Assembly (NCBI GenBank): GCA_902795045.1
Contig: CADBJU010000015.1
Coordinates: forward strand, 1 to 64,000
DNA length: 64,000 nt
Direction: 5' to 3'
From: Oscillospiraceae bacterium
GTDB lineage: Bacteria; Bacillota; Clostridia; Oscillospirales; Oscillospiraceae
The translations under genes were made by a program, and so were the position numbers. The notes below the pieces were generated by a model. The model had not been told where the DNA came from. It saw only the letters and a list, made by a program, of their open reading frames with translations, and searched no databases. Of this stretch, positions 46,823 to 55,464 are shown piece after piece (the first letter of the stretch is position 1; every line of letters starts with the position of its first letter).

Positions 46823-47869
46823 ATGCAGCAACAATGCCCAGCGCCGCGGGCGGCAATCATCATGCCCGCCTACAACGCGGAAAAGACAATCGAACGCACC
46901 GTGCGCAGTATCCTGGACCAGACTGTGGGGGATCTGCTGCTGCTGGCGGTAAACGACGGCTCCACGGATGAAACCGCCGCGATCCTCGAGCGCCTGCACG
47001 AAGAGGACGCGCGCGTCTGCCCGATCACAGTCGAAAACGGCGGCCCCGCCAGAGCGCGAAACCTCGCCCTCGATCTGGTGCCGCCGGGGACGGAGTACCT
47101 GATGTTCTCCGACGCGGACGACCTGCTCGCCTCCGACGCGCTGGAGTACGCCATCGAAAACGCCGGGGACGCGGATCTCGTGCTGATGGGCTTTTCGATC
47201 CTGAACCCGGACGGCAGCGAGGCCAGGTACAGCGAGCCCGCCGCCCGCTACACGCCGGACACTCTCGGCCCCGCCCTCGGGCGGCTTTACAAGGCAAACC
47301 TGTTAAACCAGGTCTGGGGCAAGCTGTTCCGGGCGGGCCTCGTGCTGGACAACCGTCTGCGCTTCCCCGACTACCGCTGGGGCGAGGACCGGCTGTTCAT
47401 CTACGACTGCCTCGAGCGCGCCGGGAGCGTGGCCGTGCTGCCGGAATGCAAATATCAGTACATCATGTACCCCGGCGAAAGCCTCATCACGAGGTATTAT
47501 AATAGGAAGCTCGACATCTGCGTGGAGTCCGACCGGCGCATGGAGGCGCTGTGCGAGCGCTTCGGCGTGACGGACCGGCGGGATCACCGCTATATGTTTG
47601 TAAAGAGCATCTTCTCCTGCCTGACCACGCTCTTCTCCCCCCACTGCACCCTCACGCGGGAGGAAAAGCGCGCCGAGATCCGCCGTGCAATCACGAACGA
47701 GCATGTGCAGGAGCGAAGCCGCGACGTGTTCGGCGGCGCGCCGGTGCAGGCGCTGTGTGCGGTGATGCACACGAAAAACGTCACACTCAACTATCTGGCG
47801 TTCCGGTCGGTGGCCCGGGCCGGGCAGCTTGCGCCGCGGCTGTTCACGGCGATCAAGCACAGGAAATGA
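46823..47869 (+). CDS. Family 2 glycosyltransferase
   Basis: 348 residues, GT-A fold: AAIIMPAYNAEKTIERT, VNDGSTDETAAIL and MFSDADDLLASDALEY motifs. The C-terminal third has WGEDRLFIYDCLERAG, as in EpsJ-like transferases. GGAGG precedes the ATG. No other glycan genes adjoin; acceptor unknown. Confidence 0.92.
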   Translation: MQQQCPAPRAAIIMPAYNAEKTIERTVRSILDQTVGDLLLLAVNDGSTDETAAILERLHEEDARVCPITVENGGPARARNLALDLVPPGTEYLMFSDADDLLASDALEYAIENAGDADLVLMGFSILNPDGSEARYSEPAARYTPDTLGPALGRLYKANLLNQVWGKLFRAGLVLDNRLRFPDYRWGEDRLFIYDCLERAGSVAVLPECKYQYIMYPGESLITRYYNRKLDICVESDRRMEALCERFGVTDRRDHRYMFVKSIFSCLTTLFSPHCTLTREEKRAEIRRAITNEHVQERSRDVFGGAPVQALCAVMHTKNVTLNYLAFRSVARAGQLAPRLFTAIKHRK

Positions 47870-47914
47870 CTTTATGGGTATCGGCTTCAATCAGCAAGTA
47901 CCAGCTTATAGCCT

Positions 47915-48049
47915 GTCATTGCGAACCAGTGACCGATGTCACTGGTGTGGCAATCCGTACTCCCAGCGGCCAGTTAAGATTTCTGAGTGTTTTAGTGCCT
48001 CCGGCGGGCGGATTGCCACGACCAGTTTGAGAACTGGTCTCGCAATGAC
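47915..48049. repeat. GTCATTGCGA inverted-repeat element (copy 3)
   Basis: 135 bp, ends GTCATTGCGA / TCGCAATGAC. Left half matches copy 1 for over 30 bp (GAACCAGTGACCGATGTCAC and on); the middle is longer (about 40 bp of unrelated sequence). Confidence 0.88.
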
Positions 48050-48090
48050 GGGGTTAGCTGAGTTAAGCCGATACGCACAAATGATTTTTT

Positions 48091-48113
48091 GGCTCCCTCA
48101 GAGAGGGAGGCAA
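48091..48113. repeat. GGCTCCC remnant
   Basis: 23-bp palindrome with only the two termini of the GGCTCCC family fused (GGCTCCCTC / GAGGGAGGC), as left by internal deletion or excision. It lies just before the ruvX ribosome site. Confidence 0.6.
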
Positions 48114-48134
48114 TAAGGAATCGGAGGATCAAAT

Positions 48135-48545
48135 ATGCGAACCATGGCCATCGACTACGGCGATCAGCGCATCGGGCTTGCGGTGTCGGATCTGCTGGGG
48201 ATGCTGGCGGGCGAGGCCTGGACCATGCAGGAATGGGATATGGAGCGGGCAGCCAAACGCATCGCCGAAGAGGCGAAGGCCCGCGACGTGGGGACGCTGG
48301 TGCTGGGCCTGCCGAAGAACATGGACGGCAGCGAGGGCCCGCGCGCCGAAAAGAGCCGCGCCTTTCGTGAATTATTAGTAAAGGAAAGCGGTTTGCCCGT
48401 GATCCTCTGGGACGAGCGGCGCAGCAGCATCGAGGCCCACGCCATTCTGCACTCGGCGGGCAAAAAGGAAAAGCAGCACCGCAAAAACGTGGACGCCGTC
48501 GCGGCAAGCCTGATTCTCGAGGGCTACCTCGGCAGCGCGCGCTGA
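48135..48545 (+). CDS. ruvX: Holliday junction resolvase-like RuvX (YqgF)
   Basis: 136 residues, RNase H fold: AIDYGDQRIGLAVSD with D7, GLPKNMDGSEGPRAEK, WDERRSSIEA and the final Asp in NVDAVAA. Role: putative Holliday resolvase and/or pre-16S rRNA 5' processing nuclease. Full length. Confidence 0.95.
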   Translation: MRTMAIDYGDQRIGLAVSDLLGMLAGEAWTMQEWDMERAAKRIAEEAKARDVGTLVLGLPKNMDGSEGPRAEKSRAFRELLVKESGLPVILWDERRSSIEAHAILHSAGKKEKQHRKNVDAVAASLILEGYLGSAR

Positions 48546-48552
48546 CGAAACC

Positions 48553-48640
48553 CAAAACTTGACAAAGGGCGGAAGTGCCTGCAATCGCTGGTTTTGCGAA
48601 AAAACCGGCGCAATTGTCAGACAGTTCCGCCTTTATTTTT
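48553..48640 (+). terminator. Large hairpin after ruvX
   Basis: Arms GGGCGGAA / TTCCGCCT about 60 bp apart enclose a CGCTGGTTTTGCG / AACCGG region, then TTTATTTTT. Probable terminator before spoIVB. Confidence 0.6.
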
Positions 48641-48694
48641 GCCTCCCGCGCACATAATGATTCTTGTGAAATTGAAGTACGGGAGGCATCCTTT

Positions 48695-49687
48695 ATGAGA
48701 AAATGGATCGTGACGGGGCTGTGCGCCCTGTTTTTCAGTCCGCTGCTGACGGTGCAGGCCTTCGCCCAGGAGCTGCTGGTGGGCGGCCAGGCGGTGGGCA
48801 TTCAGATCAGCACCGACGGGGTGATCGTGGCGGGCTTCTGCCCGGTGGAGACAGAGGATGGCGCGGTGAACCCGGCAGAGGACGCGGGGCTCAAGGCGGG
48901 CGACCTCATCTGCGGGGCCGACGGGCAGAGCGTCTCGGACGCGGCGGGCCTCATCGCGGCGCTGGAGGAGGCCGGGGACCAGGTGGAGCTGGAGGTCAGG
49001 CGCGGCAGCCAGACCCTGAGCCTGCCGGTACAGACCGCCGTGGGCGAGGAGGGGCGGCCCATGCTGGGGATTTTGCTGCGCGACGGGCTGAGCGGCATCG
49101 GCACCCTCACCTTCTGTGACCCGGACAGCGGCGTCTTCGGCGCGCTGGGCCACAGCATCAACGACAGCGAGACCGGCCTTGCCGTGCCGCTTCGCGAGGG
49201 CAGCGTCACCGAGGCCCAGATCGTCTCCGTGCACCCCGGCACCGCGGGCACGCCGGGCGAGCTGGACGGCATCTCCGATCTCTCCCGGGTGCTCGGGAGC
49301 GTGGAGCGGAACACCGACGTCGGCATCTTCGGCCACATCAGTGCCGCCCTCGGCTCCCGCCCGGCAAGGATCGGCGAGCTTGCGGCGGGCCCGGCCTCCA
49401 TCCTCTCCACCGTTGAGGGCCGGGAGACCGGGGAGTTTCAGGTGGAGATCAACCGCGTCTACCGCGATGCCGACGGCACCCACGCCATGTTCAGCGTCAC
49501 AGACCCGGCTTTGCTGAGCCGCACGGGCGGCATCGTCCAGGGCATGAGCGGCAGCCCCATCCTGCAAAACGGCTGCCTCGTCGGCGCGGTCACACACGTT
49601 TTTATCAATGACGCCTCCCGCGGCTATGCCGTGAGCATCCAGGACATGCTGCGCGCGGCGGGGATTGCCATGGACAAAGCGGCATGA
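48695..49687 (+). CDS. spoIVB: Stage IV sporulation protease SpoIVB
   Basis: 330 residues from the ATG at 48695 (GGGAGG site). N-terminal signal/anchor (1-25), PDZ domain (about 28-118), then an S55 serine-peptidase domain with the triad H153 (GALGHSI), D270 and S285 (GMSGSP); the D-S spacing of 15 matches the Bacillus enzyme. Made in the forespore, it cleaves SpoIVFA and so triggers pro-sigma-K processing. Shorter than Bacillus SpoIVB (about 425). Confidence 0.93.
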   Translation: MRKWIVTGLCALFFSPLLTVQAFAQELLVGGQAVGIQISTDGVIVAGFCPVETEDGAVNPAEDAGLKAGDLICGADGQSVSDAAGLIAALEEAGDQVELEVRRGSQTLSLPVQTAVGEEGRPMLGILLRDGLSGIGTLTFCDPDSGVFGALGHSINDSETGLAVPLREGSVTEAQIVSVHPGTAGTPGELDGISDLSRVLGSVERNTDVGIFGHISAALGSRPARIGELAAGPASILSTVEGRETGEFQVEINRVYRDADGTHAMFSVTDPALLSRTGGIVQGMSGSPILQNGCLVGAVTHVFINDASRGYAVSIQDMLRAAGIAMDKAA

Positions 49688-49719
49688 AAAACAGCCCGGC
49701 AGAAAACTGCCGGGCTGTG
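49685..49719 (-). terminator. Terminator after putP
   Basis: Minus strand: 11-bp stem CAGCCCGGCAG / CTGCCGGGCTG with a 4-nt loop, then TTTTTC. Also overlaps the spoIVB end, but the plus side has no T run. Confidence 0.85.
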
Positions 49720-49739
49720 CGTATGTCTGCGGATAAAAC

Positions 49740-51254
49740 TCAGCCGACGCTCTCGAACTCCTTGACGATGGTCTTGCTCGGCTCGGGGGTGCAGAGGGAG
49801 ACGACCACGATGAAGATGCAGGAGATCACGAAAGCGGGAAGCAGCTCGTAGATGGCGAAGACGCCGCCTTTGGGGGCGATGAGGAACTTCCAGACGAAAA
49901 TCATGATCATGCCGGAGGCCATGCCCGCGATGGCGCCCTGCTTGTTGCAGCGTTTCCAGAACAGGGCAAAGAGCATCACAGGGCCGAAGGTCGCGCCGAA
50001 GCCGGCCCAGGCGAAGGACACCACGCGGAAGATGGAGCTGTTGGGGTTGGAGGCGAAGATCACGCCGAGGATGGCAACGCCGATGACCGTGAGGCGGGCA
50101 ATGAGCATGTTGGTCTTGTCGTCGAGCTTCTTGCCCAGCACGTCGTTGAGGAGGTTCTTGGTCACGCCGGAGGCGGCGCCGAGAAGCTGGGCGTCGGCGG
50201 TGGACATGGTGGCGGCGAGGATGCCCGCGAGGATGAAGCCGCCGATGACGGCCGCGAGGAAGCCCTTCTGTGCGATCAGGTGGGCGACGTTCACGATCAT
50301 GTTCTCGGCCTCGGGTTCGCTGCCCGGGAGCGCGATGGCGCCGGTTTTGGTCATGCCGAAGCCGATGATGCCGATGAGCACCGCAACGCCCAGGGAGATC
50401 ACGCACCAGATGGAACCCACACGGCGGGACAGGGAGAGCTTCTCCTCGTCCTCAACGGCCATGAAGTGGACCAGGATGTGCGGCATGCCGAAGTAGCCGA
50501 GGCCCCAGGCCATGGTGGAGACGATCATCAGGAAGGTGTAGGAGCCGGGGGTCGTGGACTGGATGTTGGTGCTGGCAAAGAGGCTCAGGTAGCCGGGCAC
50601 AGAGCGGGCGTTGTCCATCACGGCGCTCCAGCCGCCGGCGGCGTTGATGCCGAAGAAGCACACGACGATGAGGGCAAAGGTCATGACAATGGACTGAATC
50701 AGGCTCGTGACGGAGGCCGCCATGAAGCCGCCGAGGGCGCAGTAGGCGACGATGACTGCGGCCGAGATGATCATGGAGGGCATGTAGGCAAAGCCGAAGA
50801 GGCTGTTGAAGAGCTTGCCGCAGGCGGCAAAGCCGGAGGCCGTGTAGGGCACGAAGAAGACAATGATGGTCAGCGCGCCGATGGTCTCGATGAGCTTGGT
50901 ATTGTCACGAAAACGCGTGGCGAGAAAGTCCGGCACGGTGATGGAGCCGAGCTTTGCCGAATACCGGCGCAGGCGCTTGGCAACAATGAGCCAGTTGAGG
51001 TAGGTGCCGAGGGACAGGCCGATGGCCGTCCAGCTCGCTTCGGCCACGCCGCAGAACAGCGCGAGACCCGGCACGCCCATCAGCAGATAGGCGCTCATGT
51101 CGGAGGCCTCGGTGCTCATGGCGGTCACGATCGGGCCGAGCTTTCTGCCGCCGAGGTAGAAGTCCTCGGAGGTTTTGTTGTTGGAGTACTTGAATCCGAT
51201 GGCCAGCATACCGACGAGGTATACGGCGATGGCGATAAGGATGATGGTATTCAT
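49740..51254 (-). CDS. putP: Sodium/proline symporter
   Basis: 504 residues, SSSF family, about 13 membrane segments: EDFYLGGRKLGPIVTAMST, SDMSAYLLMGVPGL, GYFGMPHILVHFMA and STADAQLLGAAS are PutP-typical. Uses the sodium gradient to import proline. Divergent from a LysR gene. Related SSSF substrates are possible. Confidence 0.93.
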   Translation of the reverse strand: MNTIILIAIAVYLVGMLAIGFKYSNNKTSEDFYLGGRKLGPIVTAMSTEASDMSAYLLMGVPGLALFCGVAEASWTAIGLSLGTYLNWLIVAKRLRRYSAKLGSITVPDFLATRFRDNTKLIETIGALTIIVFFVPYTASGFAACGKLFNSLFGFAYMPSMIISAAVIVAYCALGGFMAASVTSLIQSIVMTFALIVVCFFGINAAGGWSAVMDNARSVPGYLSLFASTNIQSTTPGSYTFLMIVSTMAWGLGYFGMPHILVHFMAVEDEEKLSLSRRVGSIWCVISLGVAVLIGIIGFGMTKTGAIALPGSEPEAENMIVNVAHLIAQKGFLAAVIGGFILAGILAATMSTADAQLLGAASGVTKNLLNDVLGKKLDDKTNMLIARLTVIGVAILGVIFASNPNSSIFRVVSFAWAGFGATFGPVMLFALFWKRCNKQGAIAGMASGMIMIFVWKFLIAPKGGVFAIYELLPAFVISCIFIVVVSLCTPEPSKTIVKEFESVG

Positions 51255-51339
51255 GGTTGACGACCTCTCTTTTCTTGGGGATGCTTTGCATTATAGCGGA
51301 CGGGCACGTTTCTTCAATCGTCAATTTTCCCAAAAGGAC

Positions 51340-51367
51340 TTGATAATTCAAAAATTTTTCATATAAT
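51340..51367 (+). promoter_or_regulatory. Promoter of the LysR gene
   Basis: TTGATA (51340-51345), 16-nt spacer, TATAAT (51362-51367), in the AT-rich putP-lysR gap. Confidence 0.7.
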
Positions 51368-51386
51368 AGAAAAGAAGATAATTTAT

Positions 51387-51402
51387 TTCATGTATGCATG
51401 AA
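51387..51402. promoter_or_regulatory. Palindromic LysR-type site
   Basis: TTCATGTATGCATGAA, arms TTCATG/CATGAA, just downstream of the predicted lysR start site; a further half site TTCATG lies at 51408-51413. Likely autoregulatory operator. Confidence 0.5.
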
Positions 51403-51428
51403 GATTTTTCATGTAAAGGATGTTTGCA

Positions 51429-52307
51429 ATGGCACTGGACAAGTATCAGACCCTCATGACCGTGGTGGACACCGGGAGTCTCACCCGCGCCGCCGAGCAG
51501 CTGGACTGCACCCAATCGGCGGTGAGCCACTGTCTCGACGCGCTGGAGAAGGAGCTGGGCTTTGCGGTGCTGAAACGAAGCCGCGCGGGAGTCCGGCTCA
51601 CGAATGAGGGCGAGCGCCTGCTGCCCGCGGTGCGCGGCTTACTCGGCGCGGCGGAGCAGCTCAGGCAGACGGCGTCCTCCATCCGGGGGCTCGAGTCCGG
51701 CACGGTGCGCATCGGGGCCTTCACCTCGGTGGCCGTGCACTGGCTGCCGCCGATTTTAAAGGAGTTTCAGCACGACTTTCCGAAGGTGGACTTCCGGCTT
51801 CTAAACGGCGACTACCACGATGTGGAACAGTGGCTGACGGACGGGAGCGTGGACGTGGGCTTTGTGGCCCTGCCTTCGCCGGTGGACTGCGAGTGCATCC
51901 CGCTGATGGAGGACAGGCTGCTGGCGATCCTGCCGCGCGGCAGCCGCTTTGAAAGCTACCCAAAATTTCCGCTGGTGGAGTGCGAGACCGAGCCGTTTAT
52001 CAGCCTCCTGGAAAGCTCCGACCACGACGCGCGCCGCGCCCTCGAGGCCGCCGGGGTCAGGCCCAATGTGCGCTTTTACACCAAGGACGACTATGCGGTC
52101 ATCGCCATGGTGGAGCAGGGTCTGGGCGTGAGCATCATGCCGGAGCTGCTGCTCAAAGGGCGAAACTACGACCTGCAGATCCTGCCGCTCATCCCCGAGG
52201 CCAGGCGCACCATCGGCCTCGCCGTCGCCGCCGGCAGCAAGGCAGGCCCCGCCACGAGAAGGTTTGCCGATTATGTGGTGCGGTACGTCACAGCGAACAA
52301 AAATTGA
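51429..52307 (+). CDS. LysR-family transcriptional regulator
   Basis: 292 residues from the ATG at 51429 (AAAGG 9 nt before). N-terminal winged helix (1-60, GSLTRAAEQLDCTQSAVSHC) and a periplasmic-binding-like effector domain (about 90-285). Divergent placement suggests it controls putP. Effector unknown. Confidence 0.92.
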   Translation: MALDKYQTLMTVVDTGSLTRAAEQLDCTQSAVSHCLDALEKELGFAVLKRSRAGVRLTNEGERLLPAVRGLLGAAEQLRQTASSIRGLESGTVRIGAFTSVAVHWLPPILKEFQHDFPKVDFRLLNGDYHDVEQWLTDGSVDVGFVALPSPVDCECIPLMEDRLLAILPRGSRFESYPKFPLVECETEPFISLLESSDHDARRALEAAGVRPNVRFYTKDDYAVIAMVEQGLGVSIMPELLLKGRNYDLQILPLIPEARRTIGLAVAAGSKAGPATRRFADYVVRYVTANKN

Positions 52308-52466
52308 AAAGTGAAAAGTGGAAAGTGAAGGAGCGGCTTCGCCGTGATTATATGAGGCTCCGCCCTCAGAGATGTTCCTTGAATGGAACCAACTTTCGCT
52401 TCTGATATAATTCATCCACGAAGCGGACACCATCATTTTCACTTTTCACTTTCCACTCTTCACTTT
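52308..52466. repeat. AAAGTGAAAAGTGG inverted-repeat element
   Basis: 159 bp starting at the lysR stop: GAAAAGTGAAAAGTGGAAAG at the left and CACTTTTCACTTTCCACTC at the right; internal GGAGCGGCTTCGCCG as in the 45607 copy and a GGAAC/GTTCC pair. Confidence 0.8.
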
Positions 52467-52543
52467 ATTTACGGCTATTTCCCTCCCGTTTGCGACCGTT
52501 TTCGCATCCCCTCTCCGCTATAATGACGAGCGGGAGGTGGAAA

Positions 52544-53299
52544 ATGATGAGAAAACGGGAAGCCCTGCTGATCGCCGCATGCTGCCTTGTCTGGTCGTTT
52601 TCGCTGCACGGCTTTGCGGAGACGGCGCTGCTGCCGGAGCACATGCATGTCCGCATCCTGCACCCGCCGGCGGAGACCCCCGAGCCGACACCGACTCCGA
52701 GCCCGACGCCCGCTCCCACGCCGCTCCCGACGCGGACGCCTGAGGAAGGCAATTATCTCTTTCTTGGACATAAGACCTGGAAGACGCCGGTGGACATGGC
52801 GGGCTACTACCTGTTGGACATGCGCGAGGCGGCGGAGAGGGCCGATGTTCCCGAGGGCCGGGCCGCAGAGAAGGCCCGCAATGCCGCCCTCAAGGCGGGC
52901 GGCGAGGGGGAGCCGATCAGCTTTGACGATCTGCTGCTCCTGTCACGGGTGCTCGACGCCATGGCGGGCAGCGACTGGCTGACGGATGATTTCCGCATGT
53001 GCGTGGGCGAGGTGGTCTTAAACCGCGTGGCGTCTCCGGAGTTTCCCGACACGCTGCACGATGTGGTCTATCAGCGGGGACAGTACACGGTGGTGAACAC
53101 CGCCCGCTTTTCCACGATCGTGCCCCGGCGCGAGTGCGTGGACTGCGCGCTGCGCCTGCTGCTGGGGGAGCGGCACATGGTCCCCGCGGTGGTGTACCAG
53201 GCCGATTACTTACAGGGGGAACTGTTCACCATGTTCCCCGACCGCCAGCTCGGCAGCACCTACTTCTGCCTGAGCAGCAGGCTGGATCTGTATCCGTAA
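52544..53299 (+). CDS. SleB-like cell wall hydrolase domain protein
   Basis: 251 residues. Signal peptide (about 1-27), Pro/Thr linker (TPEPTPTPSPTPAPTPLP), then a domain matching Hydrolase_2/SleB: VVLNRVASPEFPDTLHDVVY, GQYTVV and a C-terminal SRLDLYP end. In SleB the lytic glutamate sits in an AEA context after the LLARV helix; here that place reads LSRVLDAMAGSD, so Glu appears to be Met. Either catalysis uses another acid or the protein is inactive. It may be a partner for YpeB. Confidence 0.75.
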   Translation: MMRKREALLIAACCLVWSFSLHGFAETALLPEHMHVRILHPPAETPEPTPTPSPTPAPTPLPTRTPEEGNYLFLGHKTWKTPVDMAGYYLLDMREAAERADVPEGRAAEKARNAALKAGGEGEPISFDDLLLLSRVLDAMAGSDWLTDDFRMCVGEVVLNRVASPEFPDTLHDVVYQRGQYTVVNTARFSTIVPRRECVDCALRLLLGERHMVPAVVYQADYLQGELFTMFPDRQLGSTYFCLSSRLDLYP

Positions 53300-53352
53300 G
53301 ACACAAAGGGCTGTCTTGAAACGTATACCAATACAAAGCCAACTGCAAAACC

Positions 53353-53434
53353 GTAGGGGCCGATCCCCAGATCGACCCGCCGAACAACGTACATTGTTGA
53401 TATATGGCGGGCCGATGAGGGCATCGGCCCCTAC
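53353..53434. repeat. GTAGGGG inverted-repeat element (copy 2)
   Basis: 82 bp, perfect 12-bp ends GTAGGGGCCGAT / ATCGGCCCCTAC, second pair GACCCGCC/GGCGGGCC inside. Nested in a wider imperfect pair AAGGGC-TGTCTTGAAA / TTTTGAGACAGCGCCCTT that may act as terminator. Confidence 0.85.
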
Positions 53435-53459
53435 TACATTTTGAGACAGCGCCCTTGTC

Positions 53460-54197
53460 TTATCTCTTTTTCAGCAAAAAGCTCTCGCCGCAGACGTAGG
53501 GGGAGCCGTGGACATTGTGGCGCACCTGGGCGGCCATGGCCTCGCGCCCGGTGACAACGAAGCCCCCGAGCCGGTCGATGCCGCAGTCCAGAAGCTCAGG
53601 GCACATGGGCACCGACGGGCCGGTCAGGATCGTGACGGCGTTTTTGCACAGCTCGAGCAAATGAGGCAGGGTTTTGTTGATCAGGCTGCTGCCGGTGATG
53701 AGCACCACGTCACACCGCGGCAAAAGCCAGTCGCAGGCGGCGTCCGGGTAGTCGCCGAGGCGCGGACGGCGCTCGAGTACGTACACCGCGCGGGCAATGT
53801 CCCGCAGGCCCCGCGGCCCGTTCATGTGGCCGACGATGCCGACGGTCTTGTCATGAAGGTCAAGGCCCACAGTGGGGTAGACATCCCCCGGCAGGGCACA
53901 GCCCAGCGCCGCCATGCGCTCCGGCGTGTTATAGAAGGCGTTGCAGGCGGCAAGGCCGAAGCTTGCCTCCGTGAGGTTCCAGCTCCTTGCCGCCTTTGCA
54001 GCTTCTTTAAGCGGCAGGCCGCAAAGGCCGTCGGGGTACAGAGCGGGAATGCTGTTGCCCGGGGTCATCATGCCGAGGCCCATGCCCTCCTCTGCCTCCG
54101 CCATGGCCCAGCACTCGCCGCCCACGGTTTGGAGCACCGGCGCGGCGCTCGTCACGTTTTCGATCAGCGCGTCATATAAAGCGAGCTTGTTTGACAT
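53460..54197 (-). CDS. DUF4213/DUF364 domain protein
   Basis: 245 residues: N-terminal DUF4213 enolase-like part (to about 85) and C-terminal DUF364, a Rossmann-like domain (VGIVGHMNGPRGLRD, CDVVLITGSSLINKTLPHLL, TGPSVPMCPELLD). Proposed heavy-metal chelation or cofactor role; function unproven. Often beside metal ABC transporters, none here. Confidence 0.85.
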   Translation of the reverse strand: MSNKLALYDALIENVTSAAPVLQTVGGECWAMAEAEEGMGLGMMTPGNSIPALYPDGLCGLPLKEAAKAARSWNLTEASFGLAACNAFYNTPERMAALGCALPGDVYPTVGLDLHDKTVGIVGHMNGPRGLRDIARAVYVLERRPRLGDYPDAACDWLLPRCDVVLITGSSLINKTLPHLLELCKNAVTILTGPSVPMCPELLDCGIDRLGGFVVTGREAMAAQVRHNVHGSPYVCGESFLLKKR

Positions 54198-54234
54198 ATC
54201 GTTCCCCTTTTCTTTTTCACATAAACTGTTTTCA

Positions 54235-54263
54235 TTGACAAAGCGCTCTGCCTTCTGTAGAAT
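54235..54263 (+). promoter_or_regulatory. Promoter of the small-peptide RNA
   Basis: TTGACA (54235-54240), 17-nt spacer, TAGAAT (54258-54263). The start site would fall at about 54270, exactly where the RNA's closing stem begins. Confidence 0.8.
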
Positions 54264-54269
54264 ATCTAT

Positions 54270-54484
54270 GGGGCGTTGCCATTTTCCCAGTATACGGTAG
54301 GCGGTTCCGTCACACCACCCGAAGGGGGGTGTTGATATGCCGATTACAATAACGTTTCACATCTTTGGATGCACTGTTACGATTACTGTAAAAAGCGGAA
54401 GCCGCCACTCTGCCAAGTGACGGCTTCTTAGTACATATCTAAGACCATAACCGGGCGGAACCGTTTACCGGCAACGCCTTTTCT
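54270..54484 (+). ncRNA. Self-complementary structured RNA carrying a small ORF
   Basis: Predicted transcript of about 215 nt. 5' and 3' ends pair: GGCGTTGCC (54272-54280) with GGCAACGCC (54470-54478), CGGTTCCG (54302-54309) with CGGAACCG (54456-54463); TTTT follows. An ACACCACCC-GAA-GGGGGGTGT hairpin hides the ribosome site, AAGCCG/CGGCTT overlaps the ORF end, and CTTAG/CTAAG follows it. Confidence 0.65.
54337..54420 (+). CDS. 27-residue peptide, unknown
   Basis: ATG at 54337 with a GGGGGG site. Product opens MPITITFHIFGCTVTITVKS and ends GSRHSAK: a short beta-branched hydrophobic strand and a basic tail. Not recognised as a known toxin family. The last codons coincide with the AAGCCG/CGGCTT hairpin. 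Strong promoter, sequestered ribosome site and paired RNA ends resemble type I toxin mRNAs; no antisense promoter was found with confidence. Confidence 0.55.
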   Translation: MPITITFHIFGCTVTITVKSGSRHSAK

Positions 54485-54528
54485 ATTTTTATTATACTTG
54501 CAGCAAAGCAAAATGTCAAGGCAGAGGT

Positions 54529-55464
54529 TTATTTCTTCCTTTTCTGCATTGCAAAGGTGTTGCGCTCCCAGAACACGCCGTCCGCGTAGCCCTGGATGGC
54601 GGGCGCTTCGTTTGCCAGCTCCAGGCGCTTTTCGCACCAGACGCAGTAGAGGGGGTTTTGCTCGACGCCCACGAAGTGCCGCCCCAGCTTCTTTGCCGTG
54701 ACGGCGGTGCTGCCCGAGCCGAGGAAGGGATCGAGCACGATGCCGCCCGCGGGGCAGCTTGCGAGGATGAGCTTTGCCAGCAGCTTTTCCGGCTTCTGTG
54801 TGGGGTGGGCGGTGTTCTCCGGCATGGACCAGTAGGGCACGGAGATGTCGTCCCAAAAGTTGGAGGGGGCCGTGTCCCGGAAGCGGCCGTCTTCGGTCTC
54901 CTCCCAGTCCTTGGGCTTTCCGCCCTCACGGTAGGGGGCGATGACGCGTCGGCGCTGTCTGACCGCGTCCAGGTCAAAATAATAGTTCTCCGACGCCGTG
55001 GCAAACCAGATGTCCTCCATGGCGTTTTTCCAGTTTTTCTTCGCGCCGCGCCCTTTCTCCCGCTGCCAGGTGATGCGGTTTCGCACCGTGAGTTTTTCCT
55101 CCAGCACCCGCCCGATCACAAGGCTTGAGCGCCAGTCGCAGCAGACATAGACGCTGCCGTCCGGTTTCAGCAAGGGCAGGCAGGCCGCCAGCCAGCGGCG
55201 GGTGTACGCCTCGTAAGTCTCATCGTCCGTGCGGGCAAAGCGGCTGCCGTGGAAGTCCTTGGAGAGATTATAGGGCGGGTCCGCGATCAAGAGATCCGCA
55301 AAGCCGCGCGGCAACAGCGGCAGCACCGCAAAGCTGTCGCCGCGGATCGTGCGGTTGAGGATCTCGCCAAGTGCCGCGGGGGCGCTCACTTCGACGCAGC
55401 GGGCGAGGTATTCTCTGCCCTGCTCCAGATCCAGATCTATGGTTTTGTTTCTCTCTGCCTTCAA
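54529..55464 (-). CDS. Orphan DNA methyltransferase (beta-class N6-adenine/N4-cytosine)
   Basis: 311 residues. Motif IV ADPPYNL (D62-Y65) precedes HPTQKP (220-225) and motif I DPFLGSGST (245-253), the beta-class order. No endonuclease gene is adjacent, so it is probably a solitary modifier. Its ATG overlaps the preceding gene's stop (ATGA). Recognition site cannot be read from the sequence. Confidence 0.92.
   Translation of the reverse strand: MKAERNKTIDLDLEQGREYLARCVEVSAPAALGEILNRTIRGDSFAVLPLLPRGFADLLIADPPYNLSKDFHGSRFARTDDETYEAYTRRWLAACLPLLKPDGSVYVCCDWRSSLVIGRVLEEKLTVRNRITWQREKGRGAKKNWKNAMEDIWFATASENYYFDLDAVRQRRRVIAPYREGGKPKDWEETEDGRFRDTAPSNFWDDISVPYWSMPENTAHPTQKPEKLLAKLILASCPAGGIVLDPFLGSGSTAVTAKKLGRHFVGVEQNPLYCVWCEKRLELANEAPAIQGYADGVFWERNTFAMQKRKK

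Noticed and set aside
18687..48049. CRISPR array suggested by repeated 20-30-bp words
   Set aside because: Copies are tens of kilobases apart, single and palindromic; no regular spacers or cas genes.
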